Origin: Photorhabdus bodei
GTDB lineage: Bacteria; Pseudomonadota; Gammaproteobacteria; Enterobacterales; Enterobacteriaceae
Direction of reading: 5' to 3'
DNA length: 64,000 nt
NCBI RefSeq assembly: GCF_003287735.1
Contig: NZ_NSCM01000007.1
Location: 1-64,000 of the forward strand
The notes below the pieces were generated by a model. That model had not been told where the DNA came from. It saw only the letters and a program-made list of their open reading frames with translations, and searched no databases. Positions 16,688 to 25,844 of this stretch are shown in pieces. The first letter of the stretch is position 1, and the number at the start of each line of letters is the position of its first letter. A program made the translations under genes and the position numbers.

Positions 16688-19393
16688 ATGGGACAGGCCG
16701 GGTTAGATAATAAACTCTCCGCTATCGTGCCAAATACTGCGTTTAAACTTGATGAAAGAAGTACGCTGGATATTTTAAACTGGCTTAAAAAATACGCCGC
16801 AATCATCCCTTTCGATCAAGATAAAAAACAGTTCTGGGACAGTTTTTACTTTATTCAGAAAAATAATCCTCAGCAATTAGCCAATATTTACCAACAGGCT
16901 AATCAAGCCAGTGGTCTTTTACCGCCACATCAAGCTTTTGTATTGGCTTTTTTAAAACTACTGGAAACAACCAAACGATTATTAAACACCTTTCCGGCAC
17001 GACACCGTGATCTTTATTACCGGGAATTATTAGGTCTAAAACCTAAAAGCGCCCAGGCAGATAGTGTTGCCATCAACGTTGTTCTGAATACGGATAACGC
17101 AGAATTTCTGGCAGCACAAGGCACGCTGTTTGATGCCGGGCAAGATAGCGCCGGTAATTCGTTACAGTATGCGTCAGACGCGGATTTATTGGCGAATCAA
17201 GGGGCGCTGACCGACCTGCGTTGGTATCGGAAAGATGGCAACAATGGCTGGCAATCGGCAATACCTTTTAATCTTTCGAATAACATTGCATTACCTGAAA
17301 ATGGTATCCGACTTTTTAGCCCAACAGCCAATGATGTGGCGGTGCTATCCGGTTATCTGATTACCTCATCTTTATTTGCTATGTCCGCCGGAGAACGCCA
17401 TATCACATTGACGCTGGAAAACGATTGGGCAGGTCAAGCTGAACATCTCAGCGCCAAAATTAGTGCGGAAGATCACTGGTTATCGTTATCGGTAAAACTT
17501 ATCGACAAAAAGAAGATTGAACTGGGATTATCATCCACGGCTGATCCTATCAGCCCGCCAGATAACCTTGATGGCATGACATTCGACGTGCCGGTATTAA
17601 CATTAGGCACGACTCAGAAGCCCATATTGCCCAAAATTACCGGTATTGAAATCAATATTAACGGCAACCGTAGTGTGCGCTATGCCTCTGATGGCGGAAC
17701 TGAACAAACAGATAAAACCAGTTTCCCTTTTGGTCAATTTCCCTCGTTGGGTTCCGGCTTTAATCTGGTTGCCCCTGAATGGTATGGCTCTGAAAACGCG
17801 ACGCTTACCCTGACGCCGCAATGGGTTGGCTTGCCCACCAAGAGTTTTAAAGCGTGGTATAAAGGGTACACCCCTGAACCGGATAATAGCGCGTTTAAAG
17901 TCCAAGGCTATTTAGTCACGCCTCAGGAAAGAAAGAAGCTCACTGGCACCCCATCGTTATTTGGTGGAACCGATGCACCACAAGGACAAAACCTGAGTTT
18001 TACCTTACCGGCAATGGACTACTCCGTTACTGATAGCCCATCACCCAATGACTGGCCCGCGTCAGTGCGCTTAGAATTGGCTGAACAGGACTTTATGCAC
18101 ACCCAATACTGGCAAGATCCGACCAGTAAGAATTTACCCTACACCCCACAAATCAGTGCGTTGCAAATCACATTCAATGTTAACGCAAAAACTGAGCAAT
18201 ACACCGTTTATCCTCTTACTCCTTTTGGTTGGGGAAACGCGAACGCTGAAACACCTTCATTCGCTAATGACGCACTCTATTTGGGCTTCACCAACGTATT
18301 ACCGGGACAAACCTTATCCCTATACTGGCAACTGGTCGGTGTTCAAGAACTTACGCTATTCTGGTCTTATCTGAATCAGGAAAATGTCTGGAGTCCATTA
18401 AATCAACTGGTTCATGATCAAACTCACAACCTGTTTGACCGGGGGATATGGAGTACGTTATTGCCACAGGATGCATCAAATCAGGCAACCTTAATGCCGT
18501 CAGGAAAATACTGGCTAAAAGCAGAGATCACTCAACAGACCGCCCCTGAAAATTACCCAAAAATGCAAGGCATACTGTATAACGCCACTACCGCGACATT
18601 AATCAACCCAGAAACCATTGAAAATGATCACTTTATTAATGGCTTGGTCGCCGACACTATTAAGCAGACAGTCAGTGCATCCGTCGCCATTAGCCGTGTG
18701 ACGCAACCCTGGGCATCCTGGAACGGTCATCCGAAAGAAACAGAATCCGCTTTTCTTACGCGAATTCCGCCCCGGTTGTCCCATCGTAACCGCGCTTTAA
18801 GTTGGGATAATATCGTTACGCTACTGAAAGAGAATTTTATCACTATATTTGATGTCAAATACCCTTCCGCCAATGAGTTAACCAAAATCCCGGCACCGGA
18901 AACGCAACAACTGACTGTGATCCCTAACAGTCGTTACAAAGATAACGACGATGCGCTGCGTCCGATCCTGAATCCGGCCCGACTGGCGGAAATGGCCGAC
19001 TGGATAAGCCAACTCAGCAGTCCTTGGACCACGCTCAAAATCGACAATCCCAAATACGTTGACGTGCTAATCAGCTATCAACTGGTATTTGTCGCAGGGG
19101 TTAATCCCGACTATGGCCGTCATCAGTTACAGCAGGAACTCAGCCGAAAATATATGCCGTGGGCAGAAGATAGCGCTATCGGCGTCACAACCGGTAATCG
19201 CATTGATTACTACCCGTTATTAGCCACCATTCAACAGTCACCTCTGGTTGAACGGGTCACCAACTTAACGTTGAAAAAATTACCCCAAACCGCAAAAGCA
19301 GTCGGTGACAGCGTAGAGGCCGCTGATAATGAAGTACTGATTTTAGTTTGGTCAAAAAAGAGTTCCGCTAATAAAGGAGCAGACAATGGATAA
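16688..19393 (+). CDS. pvc11: Pvc11, baseplate wedge protein (gpJ/gp6-like)
   Basis: This is a 901-residue baseplate protein. The start (MGQAGLDNKLSAIVP) and the C-terminal segment TLKIDNPKYVDVLISYQLVF are typical of the large baseplate proteins of extracellular contractile systems. With Pvc12 it builds the wedge that transmits the trigger from fibres to sheath. It overlaps pvc12 by 8 bases. The start ATG 16688 is preceded by AACAGGTGGTATAAAT. Confidence 0.92.
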   Translation: MGQAGLDNKLSAIVPNTAFKLDERSTLDILNWLKKYAAIIPFDQDKKQFWDSFYFIQKNNPQQLANIYQQANQASGLLPPHQAFVLAFLKLLETTKRLLNTFPARHRDLYYRELLGLKPKSAQADSVAINVVLNTDNAEFLAAQGTLFDAGQDSAGNSLQYASDADLLANQGALTDLRWYRKDGNNGWQSAIPFNLSNNIALPENGIRLFSPTANDVAVLSGYLITSSLFAMSAGERHITLTLENDWAGQAEHLSAKISAEDHWLSLSVKLIDKKKIELGLSSTADPISPPDNLDGMTFDVPVLTLGTTQKPILPKITGIEININGNRSVRYASDGGTEQTDKTSFPFGQFPSLGSGFNLVAPEWYGSENATLTLTPQWVGLPTKSFKAWYKGYTPEPDNSAFKVQGYLVTPQERKKLTGTPSLFGGTDAPQGQNLSFTLPAMDYSVTDSPSPNDWPASVRLELAEQDFMHTQYWQDPTSKNLPYTPQISALQITFNVNAKTEQYTVYPLTPFGWGNANAETPSFANDALYLGFTNVLPGQTLSLYWQLVGVQELTLFWSYLNQENVWSPLNQLVHDQTHNLFDRGIWSTLLPQDASNQATLMPSGKYWLKAEITQQTAPENYPKMQGILYNATTATLINPETIENDHFINGLVADTIKQTVSASVAISRVTQPWASWNGHPKETESAFLTRIPPRLSHRNRALSWDNIVTLLKENFITIFDVKYPSANELTKIPAPETQQLTVIPNSRYKDNDDALRPILNPARLAEMADWISQLSSPWTTLKIDNPKYVDVLISYQLVFVAGVNPDYGRHQLQQELSRKYMPWAEDSAIGVTTGNRIDYYPLLATIQQSPLVERVTNLTLKKLPQTAKAVGDSVEAADNEVLILVWSKKSSANKGADNG

Positions 19394-22286
19394 TCAAGAT
19401 GCCCTGTTTCCCATCGTTAAAGACGATATCGCCTTTGAAACCTTACTCACTCAAGCCAAGACGGTAGTTGAGCAACAGTCTGGGCAACTCTGGAGCAATA
19501 CAGCAGAAAATGATCCCGGTATCACTTTATTAGAAGCCTGTTGTTACGGTGCATCTGATCTAGCCTATCGCCATTCGCTGCCACTGAGGGATCTCCTCAC
19601 GCCTAAAAAAGAGGAACAGACACCGGATAATGGCATTTTTCCACAGGAATTCGGCCCGCAACAAATGCTGACCTGTGGCCCCATTACCGCGGAAGATTAT
19701 CGCCGCGCCTTACTGGATTTGCATAGTAGCGATAACATTAACGACAAAAGCACGGGTTATTTTTTCTTTAACGATGTACAGCTAGTTCGTGAACCTGAAA
19801 GTGAACGTTATCAGTACTGGTATAACAAACAGAAACGTGAATACAGTTTCATTCAAACGCCAGACAGCCAACAGTTAACGCTGAGAGGCAATTACTGGCT
19901 TTATCTACTCCCTAGCCGGGAAACTGAGGCCGATAAGGTACTGGCACAGCAAAGTCTGGCGGCTTTCTTAAAAAACAACCGTAATCTAGGGGAATCCGTC
20001 AGTAAAATTATCTGGCTACAACCGACGGATTTCTTGTTGCAACTTGCTATTGAGCTGGATGATGATGTAAAAGATATTGCTGACATCTTCGCCAAAGTCT
20101 ATATGACAACCACACAGACGGTACTGGCAAAACCGTTACGTTATACCACTCAGGCCATGAAAGAATTAGGCTACAGTAATGAAGAAATATTCGCGGGACC
20201 TTATTTACATCACGGCTGGATACCGGAATTACCGGCGGCCAAAGATTACACCAAGCCGACAGAATTAAAGCTCAGCCATTTGGCTAATCGCTTATTGGCT
20301 ATCCCCGGAGTACAAAGTATTACCCGATTAGCATCAGGCAAACATGATGAAAATATTTCTCCGCTGGCGGACGATAATTGGTCCTGGACAATCGCTCAAA
20401 GATATTATCCCAGGCTATGGGGCAGTGATCCCTTAAGCTTAATGACTTCACCAGCAAGCCCGCTCATTATTACCGCCAAAGGTGGAGTAAAAGTCGCCGT
20501 ATCTAAACAAGATATAGAGAGCAAAATTATTGCTGAGCCATTGATTGAGACACAGCCTGAATTATTAAACTGGGGCAAACATCGTAAAGTCTTGGACTAT
20601 TATCCGATCAGCAATAAATTACCCGCCTGCTATGGATTACAGACCTACGCGGAAACTCAACAGCAAATACACTTGCACCAATTTATGTTGCCTTTTGAAC
20701 AGATGCTGGCTAACGGCTGCGCCGAACTCGCTATTTTGCCGAAACTGTTAGCCTTTAAACAACGGGGAAATGCAGTATATGGTGCACAATGGCCTTTTAA
20801 AGCCAATACTGTTGGTCAGAAAATCCATCAGGAGATCATGCCCAATTTAATCAAACAACTAAATGATGATTCCCAAATTAATAATGATGACGGTATCCAT
20901 CCGCAAAATTATGCAAAAGAATTATCAATCCTGAATGACTTATTGGAATATTTTGGCACTCATCGCGCAGCCAGACCACTCACTCTGGATTCATTGGACT
21001 TTCTCTCTACTCAGCGCGGTTATTTGGCTCAACAACCTGAATTGACCTACCAGCGTAATAATATTCGTATTGATAAAGTGTCAGCGCTGCAAAAACGGAT
21101 TGCCGCCCGTATTGGCTTAGGTGGAGAGTGTTTTAAAGACAACCCCAACTTGGCTAATTTGCCTTTCTATCTGATTGAACATCGTCAGCTATTACCGGTA
21201 AAGCCTGACAAAAAATTCGATAGTGAGCAAAAGCCCGATAATCTGGAAATAAAAAGTGAGCCCAATGCTAAAAATCATCAATTAATCATTACCCAGAAAG
21301 GAGCAGCGGACCAATTATTGCACGGGCAGGTCATTAATCTGATTATTATTGAGGGCGACAGAAAATTCACATTACGGGGCCAAATGATCACCGATATTAC
21401 AGGGGACGCCTTCTCTCTTAATACCCGTAATAGTACTGATCTAGAGCGTAATCTAGACCGCGTGAAAACCGCGTTTGAACAAGGTAATTTACGCTGGTGT
21501 AATAGCCCGGTATGGATGGAAGATATGGATTATCAACTGGTTTATGCCCGTGAGACATATCAAACAGGAACAGAAGATGAACGTTGGATCACCTCCAGCA
21601 CCCAAAGTCCCTTCCCTACTATGATCGAAGTAAAGGATGAAGTCACCCTGAAATATGTTATTACCCCCGATGGACCACCGACAACAATATTAGCTAATAG
21701 TGATTCTCCTACCGATTATGAACTTAAAGCACAAGTCGTGGAATTTGATCGCATTAAAGGTCGGATATTAATTAAAAAAATATCGGGCCAACAATATAAT
21801 TTTCCAAAACCAGAAGACGCATGGCGTTATCATTGGTACTTTTCCAATGAAAAATACGCGTTGGCTGACCGCTTTTCATTTATGGTCAGTGTGGTAATTA
21901 ATCGTCAACTTATTGAGAATGATAAAGTCGATCCTTATAAACTGGAGGCGTGGGTAAAAACGGAGATCTTAGCCGAATTCCCGGCACATCTTTCCATGAT
22001 TTTCCACTGGCTATCACCAGAACATTTCAAGAATTTTGCCAGTACTTATAAGCGTTGGCAAAACAATGCCACGCCTCTGGGTGATGAAGCGTATAATATT
22101 TTAGAAACGCTAACACTAGGGCGTTTACCTTCGGCAGCCACCGGTACAGGTAATATGCGAATCGCCACCGAACAACAACGAATAGAGGTCATTGGTGAGC
22201 ATGGAGATCAATGGAATGAAAAGGTCATAGAAGATAATCAGTTATTATATGTACCGAAAATTCAAGCTAATATTCAATCTAAATAA
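19386..22286 (+). CDS. pvc12: Pvc12, large baseplate wedge protein
   Basis: This is a 966-residue protein in the fixed position after pvc11. Early residues WSNTAENDPGITLLEACCYG are typical of this family of baseplate proteins (the DPGITLLE motif). It should form the outer wedge and the attachment point for tail fibres. The start ATG 19386 has AAAGGAGCAGACA directly upstream, inside pvc11, so the two are coupled. Confidence 0.92.
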   Translation: MDNQDALFPIVKDDIAFETLLTQAKTVVEQQSGQLWSNTAENDPGITLLEACCYGASDLAYRHSLPLRDLLTPKKEEQTPDNGIFPQEFGPQQMLTCGPITAEDYRRALLDLHSSDNINDKSTGYFFFNDVQLVREPESERYQYWYNKQKREYSFIQTPDSQQLTLRGNYWLYLLPSRETEADKVLAQQSLAAFLKNNRNLGESVSKIIWLQPTDFLLQLAIELDDDVKDIADIFAKVYMTTTQTVLAKPLRYTTQAMKELGYSNEEIFAGPYLHHGWIPELPAAKDYTKPTELKLSHLANRLLAIPGVQSITRLASGKHDENISPLADDNWSWTIAQRYYPRLWGSDPLSLMTSPASPLIITAKGGVKVAVSKQDIESKIIAEPLIETQPELLNWGKHRKVLDYYPISNKLPACYGLQTYAETQQQIHLHQFMLPFEQMLANGCAELAILPKLLAFKQRGNAVYGAQWPFKANTVGQKIHQEIMPNLIKQLNDDSQINNDDGIHPQNYAKELSILNDLLEYFGTHRAARPLTLDSLDFLSTQRGYLAQQPELTYQRNNIRIDKVSALQKRIAARIGLGGECFKDNPNLANLPFYLIEHRQLLPVKPDKKFDSEQKPDNLEIKSEPNAKNHQLIITQKGAADQLLHGQVINLIIIEGDRKFTLRGQMITDITGDAFSLNTRNSTDLERNLDRVKTAFEQGNLRWCNSPVWMEDMDYQLVYARETYQTGTEDERWITSSTQSPFPTMIEVKDEVTLKYVITPDGPPTTILANSDSPTDYELKAQVVEFDRIKGRILIKKISGQQYNFPKPEDAWRYHWYFSNEKYALADRFSFMVSVVINRQLIENDKVDPYKLEAWVKTEILAEFPAHLSMIFHWLSPEHFKNFASTYKRWQNNATPLGDEAYNILETLTLGRLPSAATGTGNMRIATEQQRIEVIGEHGDQWNEKVIEDNQLLYVPKIQANIQSK

Positions 22287-22436
22287 AAATAGTCACAGAA
22301 ATTAATATCGCACTATAAAAACAATCATCAATTTCATTACTAAATAAAATATCCTCCGATTACTCTCTTATGATCAAGCAATATTTACAGGATATTTAAA
22401 ATAGAATAATTCAATATTATATATAAGGTCACTAAA

Positions 22437-23792
22437 ATGGAAAAAAAACATAATCTGTCTACTTCGCAATCCAATACAGAAAATACCAATCCTGAATCAA
22501 AAGGACCTTCATCAGATGAATTAAAGAATCGTTTTAAAGCGGGAAGTATTCCCCTACAAACTGATTATTCAGACCTGATTGATATTGCTGATATCGGTCG
22601 CCGGGCAGTGGGCAAAGCACCGGATCAAACAGATAATCCAAATTCAGGACTGGAACTGGATAATAGCTCCGGGCTGAAAGTAAAAACTAACCCTACCGGC
22701 GGTATTTCTGTTGATTCGAGCGGCATAGCTGTTAAATGTTGGCCGAGCGGTGGTATCACAGTCACTGACGGTTCTGGTCTTTATTTAAAATTAACAGGGG
22801 GTAATTCCGGTAATGGTTGGAGTGGTGTAAGTGGATTGGGACTGGGTTCAGACGGTGTAAAAGTTAAGGCGGGTAATGGTATTAACGTTGATGGTAGTGG
22901 CGTTTCTGTAAAAGCTAAGGAGAATAATGGCATTAATGTTGATAGCAGTGGCGTCTCTGTAAAAGCTAAAGCTAACAGCGCTATTGCCGTTGATAACGAG
23001 GGGGTAGCTGTTAAATGTTGGGATAACGGTGGTATTACAGTCACTGACGGCTCTGGCCTTTATTTAAAATTAGCAGGGGGTAATTCCGGTAATAGTTGGA
23101 GTGGTGTAAGTGGATTAAGCCTAGGTTCAGACGGTGTAAAAGTTAAAGCAGGCAACGGTATTAACGTTGATAATAATGGTGTCGCTGTAAAAGCCAAAGA
23201 TAAAACAATTAACGTTGATCCTACAGGGATATCCGTAAGACTTGGTTGGGGAATAAAAATAGGTGATGGATTAGATGTCAAGGCCGGCAATGGTATTACC
23301 GCTGATTGGAATGGTGTCTCTGTAAAATCCAAAGATAACACAATTAGCGTTGATCCCACAGGAATCTCTGTGAATCTTGGTTGGGGGGTAAAAGTTGGAG
23401 GAGGATTGGATGTTAAGGCCAGCAATGGAATTAATGTTGATAGTAATGGCGTCTCTGTAAAAGCTAAGGCTGGTAGTGGTATTAAAGTAGACAGTGATGG
23501 CGTAAGCATTGATATACAATCAATTGCATCAGCACTCGCTAATTTAATCATTCCACCAGGAACAATTGTGCCATTTTATGGCAATTATGATAGCCCTCCT
23601 TCTGGTTGGGTATGGTGTGATGGAAGTAATGGTACACCTGACTTAAATACTAATAGTGATAATTATGGCTCAACTGACCATATTAATTTAATTTCAGGCT
23701 CTATGGGTAAAAGTACTAATTATTGGCAGTTAGAATATGGAACACATGTAGCAGCAAATATATATTTCATGAGATACATTATGAAAAAATAA
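22437..23792 (+). CDS. pvc13: Pvc13, tail fibre with shaft repeats and a collar-type end
   Basis: This is a 451-residue receptor-binding fibre. Residues ~1-60 are the baseplate-binding region, with LQTDYSDLIDIADIGRRAVG. Residues ~80-365 are a chain of ~15-residue beta repeats of the type NGINVDSSGVSVKAK, similar to the adenovirus fibre shaft. The segment GGITVTDGSGLYLKL...SGVSGL occurs twice. The C-terminal ~80 residues begin as a tail-collar domain (PPGTIVPFYGNYDSPPSGWVW; CDGSNGTPDL) but lack the His-rich end seen in the fibre at 30511, so the tip differs. The repeats invite recombination. Confidence 0.9.
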   Translation: MEKKHNLSTSQSNTENTNPESKGPSSDELKNRFKAGSIPLQTDYSDLIDIADIGRRAVGKAPDQTDNPNSGLELDNSSGLKVKTNPTGGISVDSSGIAVKCWPSGGITVTDGSGLYLKLTGGNSGNGWSGVSGLGLGSDGVKVKAGNGINVDGSGVSVKAKENNGINVDSSGVSVKAKANSAIAVDNEGVAVKCWDNGGITVTDGSGLYLKLAGGNSGNSWSGVSGLSLGSDGVKVKAGNGINVDNNGVAVKAKDKTINVDPTGISVRLGWGIKIGDGLDVKAGNGITADWNGVSVKSKDNTISVDPTGISVNLGWGVKVGGGLDVKASNGINVDSNGVSVKAKAGSGIKVDSDGVSIDIQSIASALANLIIPPGTIVPFYGNYDSPPSGWVWCDGSNGTPDLNTNSDNYGSTDHINLISGSMGKSTNYWQLEYGTHVAANIYFMRYIMKK

Positions 23793-23873
23793 ATTAGCTA
23801 ATCATAGTGATATATTCTATATAAAACCTACTTCAAATTTATTACGTAAATTCACGACAGAGGAAATATTAAT

Positions 23874-25835
23874 ATGACTTTGGAGCCAAATCTATTAAAC
23901 CGGATTAGCATTACTATCGAGGCTAATAATTCACAGGTAGCTAAAAAGGTATTGCATGGCTCCCTGCTTAATCAAACTGATATCAATAAGTTATTTAACA
24001 CATTCTTTACTCAACATCCCATTAATCAGGATATCTATTTAGAAACATTAACTCTGGATCTTGGTGAAATAAATTTACATAATTTTAATTCAATATTCCC
24101 TGTAAGGCTTAATACTGCGTTAAATAAAGCATTAAGCCAATATCAAATTAATAATCAGGAGAAAAAAACATCCCTAAGACAATCAAAACCACAGGAAATA
24201 ACCAACAAACCTTCTTTATTACATGTCAATAATTCAATTAATATTGAAGATTTCATTCATTATTTAAATCAAAAGAATTCCCCATTCAATTCAATAGAGA
24301 TTAAAACTTATCATCAAAATATTGACATCAATATCCAACAATTAGTTAATCAATTAGCTGGAATAGAAGATAAATGGGTTTTGTTTTTAGCAAAAAACTG
24401 TTTATCTGAACCAAGTCTACAACGGTTATTAATGCTCAAACAACCCACTTTATTAAGCGCTATTAACCACAGACTATCCGAAAGGATAAACAGATCACAA
24501 TATTTGGGGGAGCCTGTCTTCCCCGGACAATTGATACTCAATGCGTTGCAATATATACAGCTAAATCATACACAGGAGATACCTAAACTGGATGTGAAAG
24601 TGCTATCACATCTCATCACTGAATTAGATAGCGGTATACTTAATGCAGCATCTACTATTCCGTTATTTCGCCAAATTATCACTCACAATATTCCATTAAA
24701 TAATTGGTTAAAACAGTTATGGCAAACTATTACTGTTGCAACATTCAGTAAAAAACACCTATCGGCTAAAGAATATCAATATTTATCTGAGCGTTTCATT
24801 TCAAATCATATGAATAAAGATATACTCAGTGAAAAATTAATTTTCACTAATCATGACAACGTTAACACTCAGGAAAATCAATATTTACCTGAGTGTTATT
24901 TTTCAAATCATACGGATAAAGATATACTCAGTAAGAAATCAATTATTACTAATCATGACAACATTAATACTCAGGAAGATCAATGTTTACCTGAGCATTT
25001 TATTTCAAATCATACGGATAAAGATATACTCGATAAAAAATTAATTGCTAAAAATCATGACAGCATCAATATTCAGGAAGAGCAATATTTACCTGAACAT
25101 TTTATTTCAGACCATGCAGATAAAGATAAATCCAGCAAGAAATTAGCCGTAACTCATGTTGATATTAAAAATGTTCATAGATATAAATATTCAACAAATC
25201 AGGAGGTAATATCAGAAAACCAGAAAATATTACCAACATCGAATAACTTGCATATTACAGGAAATAACGCTAACCAATTACATAATATCAATAAAACACA
25301 TTCAGAATACGCTTTATTGCCTAAACAAACTCTTCTATATCAGATAAATAATGCTGGAATATTAGTTTTATGGCCGATGCTACCCGCATTATTTAATCAA
25401 TTTAGCCTACTTGATGATAAAATATTTATTCATCGTCAAGCACAATTTAGCGCGGTTAATTTCCTTAACTATCTGATTTGGGTAAACGAAGAAATACAGA
25501 CAGAACTAAATATATTGAATAACGTTCTGTGCGGATTAATGGTTAACGAACCTATTGAATTAGCGCCTGTTGAACCAGAAAAACAATTGATTATAGATCA
25601 ATGGCTAGATGCCATTATTAGCCAACTTCCCGGCTGGAAAAAATTAACCCGTAATGACGCTCGCCAACTGTTTTTACAACGACCGGGTGAATTGCTGATC
25701 AGTGATCAGGAAATCAAAATCACGGTACAACATCAGCCATTTGATGTGCTGTTAACCGATTGGCCGTGGCCATTAAATATCGCTAAGCTTCCCTGGCTGG
25801 ATCGCCCTTTAAAGATTGACTGGAAAAATATTTAG
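23874..25835 (+). CDS. pvc14: Pvc14, putative tape-measure protein
   Basis: This is a 653-residue protein in the tape-measure position. The N-terminal ~200 and C-terminal ~200 residues are conserved in the family (LNRISITIEANNSQVAKK; WLDAIISQLPGWKKL). The centre holds four 34-residue tandem repeats, at 24780-25187. A length-determining protein with internal repeats could change particle length when repeats are gained or lost; that link is inference. The start ATG 23874 follows AGAGGAAATATTA. Its 3' end is duplicated at 228-466. Confidence 0.88.
   Translation: MTLEPNLLNRISITIEANNSQVAKKVLHGSLLNQTDINKLFNTFFTQHPINQDIYLETLTLDLGEINLHNFNSIFPVRLNTALNKALSQYQINNQEKKTSLRQSKPQEITNKPSLLHVNNSINIEDFIHYLNQKNSPFNSIEIKTYHQNIDINIQQLVNQLAGIEDKWVLFLAKNCLSEPSLQRLLMLKQPTLLSAINHRLSERINRSQYLGEPVFPGQLILNALQYIQLNHTQEIPKLDVKVLSHLITELDSGILNAASTIPLFRQIITHNIPLNNWLKQLWQTITVATFSKKHLSAKEYQYLSERFISNHMNKDILSEKLIFTNHDNVNTQENQYLPECYFSNHTDKDILSKKSIITNHDNINTQEDQCLPEHFISNHTDKDILDKKLIAKNHDSINIQEEQYLPEHFISDHADKDKSSKKLAVTHVDIKNVHRYKYSTNQEVISENQKILPTSNNLHITGNNANQLHNINKTHSEYALLPKQTLLYQINNAGILVLWPMLPALFNQFSLLDDKIFIHRQAQFSAVNFLNYLIWVNEEIQTELNILNNVLCGLMVNEPIELAPVEPEKQLIIDQWLDAIISQLPGWKKLTRNDARQLFLQRPGELLISDQEIKITVQHQPFDVLLTDWPWPLNIAKLPWLDRPLKIDWKNI
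24780..25187 (+). repeat. Four tandem 102-bp repeats in pvc14
   Basis: Units begin at 24780, 24882, 24984 and 25086. Each codes for 34 residues of the form YLPEHFISNHTDKDILSKK followed by ...TNHDNINTQEDQ. The second and third units are most alike; the fourth has decayed at its end. Confidence 0.9.
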
Positions 25836-25844
25836 AAGGCTTAT

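Noticed and set aside
23060..23551. 163-codon antisense frame in pvc13
   Set aside because: It mirrors the fibre repeats (PLPALTFT...), which makes a repetitive antisense frame by chance of codon use.
24853..25044. 63-codon frame within the pvc14 repeats
   Set aside because: It is an out-of-frame product of the 102-bp repeats.
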